From a virus, in IMG/VR virus record IMGVR_UViG_3300017989_000468, positions 1 to 22,357 of that record: DNA of 22,357 nt. One strand, 5' to 3'. Position 1 is the stretch's first letter; each line of letters starts with the position of its first letter. Below are positions 1 to 7,115 of this stretch, piece after piece. The position numbers and the translations under genes are program-made. The notes under the pieces were generated by a model. It was not told where the DNA came from. It searched no databases and saw only the letters and a program-made list of their open reading frames with translations.

Positions 1-2
1 AA

Positions 3-89
3 TTTAATGTACGGTTTAAAAAAGGATGGTCTGATAAATTCCAAGGGGGAGATATTGACATTGATAAGTATCTAAACAGCTTAGGCTGA
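3..89 (+). CDS. C-terminal end of an upstream gene (partial)
   Basis: An open frame runs from the left edge and ends at TGA (87-89). It gives 28 residues ending in DIDKYLNSLG. The residues are mixed charged and polar, with no recognisable domain. The frame is compatible with a real gene because it leads directly into a promoter-like element and the next start. Position in a tail gene cluster suggests a tail or virion protein, but the fragment is too short to identify. It is one of only two TGA-terminated genes in the window. Confidence 0.55.
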   Translation, partial: FNVRFKKGWSDKFQGGDIDIDKYLNSLG

Positions 90-97
90 ATATATAC
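89..97 (+). promoter_or_regulatory. TATA-like late-promoter candidate upstream of the 598-aa gene
   Basis: AATATATAC overlaps the TGA of the upstream gene and ends 18 bases before the ATG at 116. It is a one-base variant of AATATATAA, which recurs between genes at 6254, 7080, 8315 and 10523. By analogy with T4 late promoters (TATAAATA at -10, no -35 element) it could start the hub-gene transcript. No inverted repeat surrounds this copy. Confidence 0.4.
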
Positions 98-115
98 AAA
101 AAATAGTCTCCCTAT

Positions 116-1912
116 ATGTCATCATATAAGACCGAAATTTTAAGTAATAGCAGTGTAAATGCAAATACTCCACCTAATCCTAATTCACCTAGTGCGGTTA
201 GATTAGGCGTCTTTGGTGGTGAGTCAGTTGGTATGGCTCGTGAAATAGAGCTAGAAACTGCTAAGACGTTTTTTTCAGGTAGGGCACTCCCTGACCAGTT
301 TGGTGTTTCTGAAGGTATGCAAAACATTGAAATACCTAGATCTATATTTAATAGGTTTGCTCTATTTAATTTTAGAGGTATGTATGGTGGTTTAACTGGC
401 GATGTTAGTAGAGACTTTTTTGATAGCCCTAATAATTCATTAATGGGTGGAACTGATGCAAAGAATATATCCATTGCAAAGATGATGGAATTCTATAATG
501 AAAACTACCCAAGAATATCATATAAGCCACAGGACTTTTTATACAATAAATACTATAAGCAGATTCCTGTAAATCATTTAGTTACTCTAAGAAGATTCCC
601 AGTTCCTGTAGAAGACAATATTTTTGACTTAAGTAAAACACCAGGTTCTAAGGACGGTAATACTGCCACTACTACTGAGGGTGTTGATGCAACTCAAACT
701 GCAGGTGTAACTGCGGTTACTTATATGGGAGAAAAGGCCGGTAATAAATTAGAAGACCTCTTAACCATGTCTTATGGTTTAACCTATAAAGAAATTACCA
801 GTGAGATGGAGTCTATAGATAGTGGAGATGGTGGATATACACAACAGCCTTTTTACAGTAAGATAGGAGGTATTGGTAGAGCAACTGCTGATGCATTCAA
901 AGGAATTACTTCGAGGCAAAAATTTGCAAGCCAATTAAACTCCACAGGTGATCAGCTAGGAACTACTTATGCTAACTTTGTAATTGGTCCAGTTAATGTT
1001 GTGAATAAGACTAACATTAGAGATAGGGGATTAAATTTTAGTCAAGATATGAAGCTTAATTTTGAATATGAGCTTAAATCTCTTAACTATGTTAATCCTA
1101 AAATTGCCATGATTGATATTATAAGTAATATGTTAACAATGACCTATAATAATGGTCAGTTCTTCGGTGGAGGCCAAAGGTATTATGGTAGTGCTGGTGC
1201 AGTCGCTAGTCAGTTTGGTGATATTAATAAACTTAAGCAAGGTGACTTTAGTGGTTATATCGGAAGCGTTGTTACTGATGTAGAAACTGGTTTTAAAAAT
1301 GTATTTGGTGGAGGTACCGGTGAATTTAATTTAGAAAATGGATTAGATGGTTTACTTAAGGTTGGTAAAACATTATTAGGTAATATGTTAGGTGGATTCT
1401 TAAGTGAAAATGTGGGGGCAGTTTCAGGTACACAAGCTACTAAAGCTTTTATAAGTGGGGAACCTACTGGTGATTGGCATGTAACTGTAGGAAATCCTCT
1501 TAACCCAATTGTTATGATGGGTAATATGTTTTGTGACAACGCTACTATGACACTAGGGCACGGTTTAGGATATGATGATTTTCCAATGGAAGTTAAATTT
1601 GAAGTAACTCTTAAACACGGTAAGCCTAGAGATAAAGGTGATATAGAAAATATGTTTAATGCTGGGCGCGGTAGAATATATGCATCTGCTGCAGGTGAGG
1701 AAGATATTCTTAACTTAGCAGGACAAGATATAGCAACATACGGATCAGTTAAGACTGGTAGAGTTAGTCTATCACCTACGCAAGGGACTCAGGCCACTGA
1801 TGTAGAAAGTGATAAAATATCTAACATTAGGACGCAATCAAATGCAAACATTTTCACTAATGATGATGCTGCATATACTTCTAATTTGGTTAGTATGATA
1901 ATAGACTCGTAA
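116..1912 (+). CDS. Virion structural protein, probable baseplate hub/tube-junction component (598 aa)
   Basis: I do not recognise a named family with certainty. The protein has a Gly/Asn/Thr-rich beta-type composition, no signal peptide and no obvious membrane segment, as expected of a virion protein. The N-terminal 30 residues are a low-complexity Asn/Pro/Ser tail. Residues around 285-370 contain GLNFSQDMKLNFEYELKS followed by NPKIAMIDIISNMLTMTYNNG. The C-terminal part (about 450-515) holds GDWHVTVGNPLNPI and PMEVKFEVTLKHGKPRDKG, alternating beta strands reminiscent of tail-tube-like domains. It opens a tight run with gp53-like, gp27-like and gp5-like genes. A role as a tube-initiator or tube-baseplate junction protein, like T4 gp48/gp54, is therefore an inference from context. 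The next gene starts after a single base (TAATATG), which suggests translational coupling. There is no Shine-Dalgarno before the start. Confidence 0.6.
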   Translation: MSSYKTEILSNSSVNANTPPNPNSPSAVRLGVFGGESVGMAREIELETAKTFFSGRALPDQFGVSEGMQNIEIPRSIFNRFALFNFRGMYGGLTGDVSRDFFDSPNNSLMGGTDAKNISIAKMMEFYNENYPRISYKPQDFLYNKYYKQIPVNHLVTLRRFPVPVEDNIFDLSKTPGSKDGNTATTTEGVDATQTAGVTAVTYMGEKAGNKLEDLLTMSYGLTYKEITSEMESIDSGDGGYTQQPFYSKIGGIGRATADAFKGITSRQKFASQLNSTGDQLGTTYANFVIGPVNVVNKTNIRDRGLNFSQDMKLNFEYELKSLNYVNPKIAMIDIISNMLTMTYNNGQFFGGGQRYYGSAGAVASQFGDINKLKQGDFSGYIGSVVTDVETGFKNVFGGGTGEFNLENGLDGLLKVGKTLLGNMLGGFLSENVGAVSGTQATKAFISGEPTGDWHVTVGNPLNPIVMMGNMFCDNATMTLGHGLGYDDFPMEVKFEVTLKHGKPRDKGDIENMFNAGRGRIYASAAGEEDILNLAGQDIATYGSVKTGRVSLSPTQGTQATDVESDKISNIRTQSNANIFTNDDAAYTSNLVSMIIDS

Positions 1913-1913
1913 T

Positions 1914-2453
1914 ATGAATATTAAATCGTTAGCATTAAAGAATAAATTAATAGAGGAAAGAACTGGTGAGTTTTATTATGACCTAACTGCACCATCATTT
2001 ACGTATGATGCAGACTTAGGTGTTAAGGCATTGCATTATGTACAGATTGACCAAGTAGGTAGAATTGATAAGATATCGGATCTCTATTTTGGTAGCGGTG
2101 AATTCATAGATGCTATTTGTGTAGTTAACAATATCTTTAACCCTTTTACTATTGCTGAAGGTGATATTCTTGTCATACCTAATTTATCTAGACAAGATCT
2201 TGTTTACTCTAGACCTAATCCTGCATCCAGACCTAATTCAACACAAGAAGCTTATATTGATACAGGTAGACAGAGCGAAAAGGATCAAGGAAGAATGCAG
2301 AGACTTATTGAAAAAGCAAAGACTAGTAAAGCTGGTGTTAAACAACCTATGCCTCCTAATATGTTACAGCCTGGTCAAGAAACCAAACAGTATGAAGGTG
2401 ATAAGATTAAGTTAGGAACTAACCTAAACAGTAGAAACACTAAAGCAAACTAA
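1914..2453 (+). CDS. gp53-like baseplate wedge protein with LysM-like segment (179 aa)
   Basis: Residues about 40-90 read as a LysM-like fold. After HYVQIDQVGRIDKISDLYF, the chain continues GSGEFIDAICVVNNIFNPF and ends in a turn-strand motif, EGDILVIPNLS. T4 gp53 (196 aa) has a comparable size and carries a LysM-like domain linking wedges to the central hub. LysM proteins are standard partners of VgrG/gp27-type hubs in contractile systems. The C-terminal 90 residues are polar, Lys/Gln/Pro-rich and probably extended. The gene sits between a structural gene and the gp27-like hub gene, with TAATATG junctions on both sides, so translation of all three is probably coupled. The family call rests on the LysM signature, size and neighbours; a generic LysM tail protein is the alternative. 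Confidence 0.65.
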   Translation: MNIKSLALKNKLIEERTGEFYYDLTAPSFTYDADLGVKALHYVQIDQVGRIDKISDLYFGSGEFIDAICVVNNIFNPFTIAEGDILVIPNLSRQDLVYSRPNPASRPNSTQEAYIDTGRQSEKDQGRMQRLIEKAKTSKAGVKQPMPPNMLQPGQETKQYEGDKIKLGTNLNSRNTKAN

Positions 2454-2454
2454 T

Positions 2455-3936
2455 ATGTCAGCAGTAGAAAGAAACATATTAACGGTCATAGAACCGACAA
2501 TAGAACTTGATGAATTAGAAGTTATTGATGTAGAGAGTGGTACTGAAAATTCACAGAACACTTCAATGAAAGAAAAACCTACTAAGTTTACCTCAATGAT
2601 ACCTATCATTAGAGTAAATGGTTATGATGTACAGGGTGATAGATTAGAAATGTTTGAACTTAGCTGTACTGGGTTTTATCCTACATGTAGATTTTCTTTT
2701 TACGATAGGGACGGTATGTTTACTGCAAGGTATTATCCAAAGGATGGTGATATTATTCAGGTATACATTAGATCACAGGGTAATGAAACCACATTTAAAC
2801 CAATAAGAATTGATTTTACGGTTGAAGATATTAAGCCATTAGGCGGTGGGGGATCTACAAACACGGCATCCCAGTTAATGATTGAAGGGAGAATGCATGT
2901 ACCTAACCTATTTACAGAGAAGGTTCAGTTTCAAGATAACACAAGCTGGAATTCTTTACTTTCCGTAGCAGAAGAACTGCAATTAGGTTTTGCATCAAAT
3001 GAAGAAGATACTGCAGATCAACAAATCTGGACAAACCCATATGATACTGCTGAAACTTTCATACAAGATATTACATCTAATTCATATCTTAATGATGATT
3101 CTTTTTTTACATCATACATTGATCCTTATTATTACTTAACCTTTGTTAATGCTAATAAGTTATTTGACCAAGAAGATGATTTAGAAACTAGTCAAATGTT
3201 TAGTCAAAATGCAATGGATACGATGGGAAGTGGTGATGAATCTGAAAGTGATTATGAATTCCCTAATATGCTTAGTAACATGATACAGTTTCAGGGAACT
3301 GCTAGATACATTTCAAAATATCAGCAAGTAAATAAGAGCGGTCAGATCAGTAAAAATAATGGCTATAAAAGATATACTCAGTATTGGGATTTAGAAGCAA
3401 AGGAATTTGTTAGTGAATTTGTTGATCCCCTAACAAACGATACACCTGGTATGATACCTGCAACAAAAGGTAGAACTATAAACGGTGAAGTAGAAGGACC
3501 AAGAAATGATCAAGTTAAGTTTAAGTATTTAGGTACACAAGGAGATAATGTACATGAAAACTATTACTATGCATCTATCTTAAATTTTCAAAACTTAGCA
3601 GAAATGAATAAGTTTGGAATGGTCTTAGAATTAGATACAATCAATCCTGCTATGTTAAGGTATAGTAGAATTTATTGCCAAATCTTAGAGTTTGCTTCAA
3701 ATGTTAAAAGTACTCTTACCGCCCCAGAGAATGACGAGAATGTACCTAATGGTTCGCAAAGAAGGGCCGAATCACCTGATAATGTAGCAAGTGATAAGAC
3801 TAGCCAAAACGGAATTATTAATGAATATCTTACTGGTTTTTATGTTATAACAGGAATTGAGTATATACTTACAAGGCCAGGTGGCCTTAGACAGAGATTG
3901 CATTTACGTAGGAGAGAGGTGGTTCCTTCTACTTAA
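2455..3936 (+). CDS. gp27/gpD-like baseplate hub protein (493 aa)
   Basis: Residues about 45-130 form a beta-rich domain typical of hub tail-tube-like modules: an IPIIRVNGYDVQGDRLEMFELS segment is followed by CRFSFYDRDGMFTARYYPKDGDIIQVYIRS, where a strand gives way to a structure with defined position and flow. Around residues 163-240 come TSWNSLLSVAEELQLGFASN, then DPYYYLTFVNANKLF. This helical-plus-strand insertion is characteristic of gp27/gpD/VgrG-N hub proteins. The C-terminus has a second beta domain ending in TGFYVITGIEYILTRPGGLRQRLHLRR. In T4, a gp27 trimer forms the torus that links the tail tube to the gp5 spike. Here the spike gene lies one gene downstream and the LysM gene directly upstream, matching the usual hub order. 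The start follows the gp53-like stop by one base. The assignment is by pattern and context, not alignment. Confidence 0.6.
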   Translation: MSAVERNILTVIEPTIELDELEVIDVESGTENSQNTSMKEKPTKFTSMIPIIRVNGYDVQGDRLEMFELSCTGFYPTCRFSFYDRDGMFTARYYPKDGDIIQVYIRSQGNETTFKPIRIDFTVEDIKPLGGGGSTNTASQLMIEGRMHVPNLFTEKVQFQDNTSWNSLLSVAEELQLGFASNEEDTADQQIWTNPYDTAETFIQDITSNSYLNDDSFFTSYIDPYYYLTFVNANKLFDQEDDLETSQMFSQNAMDTMGSGDESESDYEFPNMLSNMIQFQGTARYISKYQQVNKSGQISKNNGYKRYTQYWDLEAKEFVSEFVDPLTNDTPGMIPATKGRTINGEVEGPRNDQVKFKYLGTQGDNVHENYYYASILNFQNLAEMNKFGMVLELDTINPAMLRYSRIYCQILEFASNVKSTLTAPENDENVPNGSQRRAESPDNVASDKTSQNGIINEYLTGFYVITGIEYILTRPGGLRQRLHLRRREVVPST

Positions 3937-3959
3937 TGAATAAATAAAATAAATCTTAT

Positions 3960-5330
3960 ATGCCTATATTAGAGTTATATAACCCATTGAATCCACAGGG
4001 AGTACCGCAGGATTACCTCAATGCCGATAGGTTAGGTAACATTACTGGGCAATTTCCTAGTTCTTATGATTTTGCAAAAACTTTTGTTACTCCTGCAACT
4101 AATTCACAAGGTGGAGGAAATGGTGTTACTACATTAGATGATCCAACATACTTAGGTTTTAATATAAGATTTGATGCACATAGTCCGTTATTCAATGGTG
4201 CGGAAGAAGGTAGCCCATCGGTACCTAATACCGCTGGTTCAGGTGGTGCACCAGAAGCCGGTCAAATTAATACGCCTAATAGGGAATCAGCTGTTGGGTA
4301 TTTAGAAACTGTTGGTGAAACTACTAGAGCAACCTATCTTAGAGGATTTATTCAAGGCATGAGAGAAATTGAAAAGAAGAGACCTTATTACTTTCAAACT
4401 ATAGAAGGTATTACCGAGGCTTGGAATAAGACGGTTACAATGACACCGTTTGTAGGTTCTGCTGATGGTGAAGGCATCACGGTAGGTTTACTTGAAGCGA
4501 TAGATTTAAAAATGTCTGCACTATTCAGTTTATATAAAGCTGCATGTTATGATGTTAAATACAGAAGAACGGTATTGCCTATAAACTTGATGTATTTTAA
4601 TGTTTATGTAGATGTATTAGAGATTAGAAAATTTCATAAAGTTAGAAAGGCTGCTACTGCAGGTAATCCTAATTCGCCAGAAAATGACCTAAGCAAATTT
4701 GTAAATGAAAATACATCAATGATAACATTTAAGTTTACAGAATGTAAATGGGATGCTACTGCAAGCGGTACTGTATTTGCAAATGTTACCAATGTTAGCG
4801 GAGGTGGTGCTGCTTTTGCTACGTCTTCGATGAAATGGTCTTATGGAAATGTTGAAATAGAATCACAGTTCTCTGGTTATGACTCTGCGTTAAAAGATAC
4901 TGCAAATCTTCAACCTAAAACTTTAGATGGTCAAATAAGTACTAAGAATAAGCTATTAGAAAAACAGTCACTAGGAGATTTGGCAGAATCTAAATTTGAA
5001 AGTCTTAAAGATAATGCAGTTAAAGGATTTAAGAATTTTGCAGAAAGAACAGTTAATTCATTTACACAAGGGCTAGCTTTAGGTAATGTCTTTGGTTTAC
5101 GAAATGATTTAGTTAATACCGTTAGCAATCCACAAGCTTTAATTAATTCATTAAACGGTGCTGCGATACAAACTTTTGCCGGCCAATCTGCGCAAGGCAT
5201 TAATCAAAGTATTGGTGATAATATTTTTGCTGGACAAACCCCTTCATTTAGTGGAGGGCTAAATTCAACAACATTATTTTCACCACAACCTTCTGGACCA
5301 CCACTTAATTCAACTAATATATTTGGATAA
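3960..5330 (+). CDS. Virion structural protein, possible tail-tube initiator type (456 aa)
   Basis: No family is recognised with confidence. Residues about 60-75 read LGFNIRFDAHSPLF. A helical region at about 115-165 contains TRATYLRGFIQGMREIEKKR. Around 190-230 is a conserved-looking strand block, YRRTVLPINLMYFNVYVDVL, followed by a charged loop and then ITFKFTECKWDATASGT. Paired long strands of this kind occur in tube-fold proteins. The C-terminal 150 residues are Gln/Asn/Ser/Gly-rich, with helices around 325-370 and a disordered-looking tail ending in SGPPLNSTNIFG. It lies between the gp27-like hub and the gp5-like spike. A tube-initiator or hub-linker role is plausible but inferred. The 23-base gap before it is A/T-only apart from one G and one C, and has no Shine-Dalgarno. 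Confidence 0.55.
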   Translation: MPILELYNPLNPQGVPQDYLNADRLGNITGQFPSSYDFAKTFVTPATNSQGGGNGVTTLDDPTYLGFNIRFDAHSPLFNGAEEGSPSVPNTAGSGGAPEAGQINTPNRESAVGYLETVGETTRATYLRGFIQGMREIEKKRPYYFQTIEGITEAWNKTVTMTPFVGSADGEGITVGLLEAIDLKMSALFSLYKAACYDVKYRRTVLPINLMYFNVYVDVLEIRKFHKVRKAATAGNPNSPENDLSKFVNENTSMITFKFTECKWDATASGTVFANVTNVSGGGAAFATSSMKWSYGNVEIESQFSGYDSALKDTANLQPKTLDGQISTKNKLLEKQSLGDLAESKFESLKDNAVKGFKNFAERTVNSFTQGLALGNVFGLRNDLVNTVSNPQALINSLNGAAIQTFAGQSAQGINQSIGDNIFAGQTPSFSGGLNSTTLFSPQPSGPPLNSTNIFG

Positions 5331-5333
5331 CAT

Positions 5334-6251
5334 ATGGGTAAATTAACCACAAGGGATTTAAAGACTGATAATCTTAAAGGGAGCAATTGGGTTGGTATCG
5401 TTGAGGATACTAACGATGATCTATTTGAAGGGAGGATTAAGATTAGAGTCTTTGGTAAAATGGATCAACGCCAAGACCCAGAAGATCCACAGAGCGCTTA
5501 CATTATGCCAACTGCAGCTCTGCCTTGGGCTAGGCCATCTGTTGCATCTTCAGGTGGAAGTAATTCGGGTAGTGGTACATTCTCAGTACCTAAACTCGGC
5601 ACCATATTAAGGGTAACTTTTGATAACGGTAATTACTATTCACCTGTGTATCATGAGTCCCTATACCCTTCTGATGAGACGAAGGCGGAGATAGAGGCTG
5701 CTTATCCTAACTCTCATGTATTAATATACGATACTGCATTTGGATTAACAGGAGATCTTCAGTCCGGTAATCCCGAGGTTACAAATGAAAGGGAGGGTGA
5801 ACATATAAAGGTTTTCTTTACTGAGGAAAAGGGTCTTATGATGGACTATACAACCACAGAAGGACCTACTACCGTTAACATTAAGCCTGATAACTCAGTT
5901 GAAATTATTAATGCAAATGGTGACTCTATTGTAATGCTTAATGATGGTAACATTACGTTTACACACTCTGCTCAATTCACAATCAATAGTGGAGCGGATA
6001 CTGTTATTAATGCTGATACAAATACGGTTGTTAATTGCATTGATGCTAAGATTAATGCATCTGGTGAAACTCATGTTAATTCACCTAGAATTAAGTTGGG
6101 TGAAGCCGCAGCTGAGTCTGTCATTAAGGGTGATACATTTAGGGCATGGGTTGATAGCCACACTCATGTTGGTAATTTAGGTGCACCGACTAGTCCACCA
6201 ATCGTACCATCAACTGCATCCGCATATAGCTCAAAAAATACTACTGACTGA
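5334..6251 (+). CDS. gp5/gpV-like central spike protein, no lysozyme domain (305 aa)
   Basis: Residues about 15-112 are an OB-fold of the gp5/gpV/VgrG type. The block starts NWVGIVEDTNDDLFEGRIKI and includes PTAALPWARP, then PKLGTILRVTFDNGNYYSPVY. Residues about 165-262 are short Asn/Gly/Asp-rich strands (INANGDSIVMLNDGNITFT, then TVINADTNTVVNC) that look like a beta-helical needle. The C-terminus has H276-T-H278 followed by VGNLGAPTSPP. His-x-His at the tip of P2 gpV and phi92 gp138 spikes binds an iron ion, and this motif may do the same. T4 gp5 is 575 aa because it contains a lysozyme domain; the link here (about 112-165) is too short for one. Its role would be to pierce the outer membrane as the trimeric tip of the hub. 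It ends in TGA and starts three bases after the previous stop (TAACATATG). Confidence 0.8.
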   Translation: MGKLTTRDLKTDNLKGSNWVGIVEDTNDDLFEGRIKIRVFGKMDQRQDPEDPQSAYIMPTAALPWARPSVASSGGSNSGSGTFSVPKLGTILRVTFDNGNYYSPVYHESLYPSDETKAEIEAAYPNSHVLIYDTAFGLTGDLQSGNPEVTNEREGEHIKVFFTEEKGLMMDYTTTEGPTTVNIKPDNSVEIINANGDSIVMLNDGNITFTHSAQFTINSGADTVINADTNTVVNCIDAKINASGETHVNSPRIKLGEAAAESVIKGDTFRAWVDSHTHVGNLGAPTSPPIVPSTASAYSSKNTTD

Positions 6252-6253
6252 CT

Positions 6254-6262
6254 AATATATAA
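6254..6262 (+). promoter_or_regulatory. TATA-like late-promoter candidate upstream of the 137-aa gene
   Basis: This is an exact AATATATAA in the 16-base gap after the spike gene. It ends only 5 bases before the ATG at 6268, but 14 bases before the in-frame ATG at 6277. If a transcript starts 6-7 bases downstream of the TATA element, as in T4 late promoters, the second ATG would be the one used. The gap is otherwise A-rich with no Shine-Dalgarno. Confidence 0.4.
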
Positions 6263-6267
6263 AAAAA

Positions 6268-6681
6268 ATGAAAAATATGTATATCAAAAAATTTGATCAA
6301 TTTAACAGGTTGAATGAAAATGCCATGTATGAGCTTCCGCCCGAGGCTTTTAATGTACGTGATATGTTAACTCTCCAAGATGTGATAGATGATCGGGAAG
6401 CTGATGTTAGCGAGGTCTTAAAATACTTGGGTGCTAGGTCCGCTGACGATGTTGTTTTAATTCTTGACGAGTACGATGGAGCAGAGGCATGGGCTGAAGA
6501 TGTTTCAGGTTCTATGAAAATTCTTAATCAGAGTCTATACGATGAAGCAACCGGGGTTGTTTCTGATGGTATTAAATATGTACTTTGTGAAAATACAGTT
6601 CAAGATTACGGTATTTGGGTTTATACCAATAAGAAAAGTGTTAATAAGATTAAAGCTCTTGCTAAAAAATATATGGGTTAA
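6268..6681 (+). CDS. Candidate head-internal protein with capsid-targeting-like N-terminus (137 aa)
   Basis: The protein starts MKNMYIKKFDQFNRLNENA. T4 internal proteins (IPII, IPIII, Alt) begin with a short targeting peptide of the form M-K-T-Y-x-E-F-x-x-E, cut after the Glu by the prohead protease. Here the arrangement is Lys/aromatic/Phe then Leu-Asn-Glu before NA, with E17 as the possible cleavage site. The remaining 120 residues are acidic and soluble, mixed alpha/beta (VLKYLGARSADDVVLILDEY, then VQDYGIWVYTNKKSVNKI), with no membrane segment and no family I recognise. It is the first gene of a block that interrupts the baseplate genes. The start could equally be Met4 (6277), which better fits the upstream TATA element. 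That it is packaged and injected is an inference from the N-terminus only; a cytoplasmic protein remains possible. Confidence 0.7.
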   Translation: MKNMYIKKFDQFNRLNENAMYELPPEAFNVRDMLTLQDVIDDREADVSEVLKYLGARSADDVVLILDEYDGAEAWAEDVSGSMKILNQSLYDEATGVVSDGIKYVLCENTVQDYGIWVYTNKKSVNKIKALAKKYMG

Positions 6682-6694
6682 AATAAATAAAATA

Positions 6695-6724
6695 TGTTTA
6701 TTAAAAATTATAAACTAATAAACA
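6695..6724 (+). promoter_or_regulatory. Inverted repeat around a TATA-like element before the 100-aa gene
   Basis: The arms TGTTTATTA (6695-6703) and TAATAAACA (6716-6724) are perfect 9-bp complements separated by a 12-base loop. The loop contains AATTATAAA (6706-6714), a variant of the recurring promoter-like motif, ending 17 bases before the ATG at 6732. Only 7 bases separate the repeat from the start. The stem is AT-rich and weak. It is one of three such arrangements in the window. A chance palindrome in an AT-rich gap is a real alternative for this copy. Confidence 0.4.
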
Positions 6725-6731
6725 ATAGAAT

Positions 6732-7034
6732 ATGGCATTAGTACCACCAACTTTACAAACCGCATTGACTGCAGCGTATGCCGCTGCACTAACTGACTTT
6801 ATTGCTGTTGTTAAAGCTAACCCATTAGGTTTAGATTCAGGGGCAGCAAACCTAACAGCGGCAGTTACTTCTTCATCTGTTGTGTTTGGTGAATTAGCTA
6901 CACCTGCTATTGATGCATATATAAGATCCCAAACAATTACTATACCACCAGGTCAAACTGTAGCTACTGCGGGTAGTCCTACTGCTCAGACCGGTGCCAC
7001 AACAGCACCATCACCACCTGCTATCATCGTTTAA
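6732..7034 (+). CDS. Small Ala/Thr-rich protein of unknown function (100 aa)
   Basis: The protein begins MALVPPTLQTALTAAYAAAL and is dominated by Ala, Thr, Pro, Val and Ser. An N-terminal amphipathic helix (about 5-30) is followed by an Ala/Ser-rich segment and the sequence TPAIDAYIRSQTITIPPGQT (about 56-77). The tail is low-complexity Thr/Ala/Pro ending in PPAIIV. There is no charge pattern for a signal peptide and no convincing transmembrane helix, since the hydrophobic stretch is interrupted by polar residues. Small proteins with this composition occur next to spike genes in contractile phages, so a virion accessory role is reasonable but unproven. It has its own upstream TATA/inverted-repeat element and is followed by the longest gap in the window (81 bases). 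Confidence 0.7.
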   Translation: MALVPPTLQTALTAAYAAALTDFIAVVKANPLGLDSGAANLTAAVTSSSVVFGELATPAIDAYIRSQTITIPPGQTVATAGSPTAQTGATTAPSPPAIIV

Positions 7035-7115
7035 ACAATTAGGATACTTAGGTGTATAACTATTATAAGTCAACAGAGTAATATATAATCTATAATCACG
7101 CTTAAAAAAAAATAA
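7035..7115 (+). promoter_or_regulatory. Intergenic region with TATA-like elements upstream of the S1-like gene
   Basis: This 81-base gap is the longest in the window. It holds an exact AATATATAA at 7080-7088, partly overlapping a tandem direct repeat TATAATC (7084-7090 and 7091-7097). The second copy ends 18 bases before the ATG at 7116, matching the spacing seen at other genes. The leader just before the start is A-rich (nine consecutive A at 7104-7112) with no Shine-Dalgarno. I find no strong hairpin and no terminator here. It probably carries the promoter for the S1-like gene. Confidence 0.45.

Noticed and set aside
47-112. Possible long-range pairing GGGAGA with TCTCCC before the first full gene
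   Set aside because: Only 6 bp with a loop of over 50 bases; expected by chance.
112-474. Open frame of 120 codons on the minus strand
   Set aside because: It lies wholly inside the 598-aa gene, has no promoter or start context, and all convincing genes run on the + strand.
1255-1539. Minus-strand open frame of 94 codons rich in Pro/Leu
   Set aside because: It is a shadow of the 598-aa gene; its composition is the complement of Gly/Asn-rich codons.
2152-2415. Open frame of 87 codons on the + strand in another frame
   Set aside because: It is nested in the gp53-like gene with Leu/Ile/Lys-rich out-of-frame composition and no initiation context.
5941-6180. Leu/Met-rich 79-codon frame within the spike gene
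   Set aside because: It looks membrane-like, but it is an alternative frame of the beta-helix coding DNA with no start signal.
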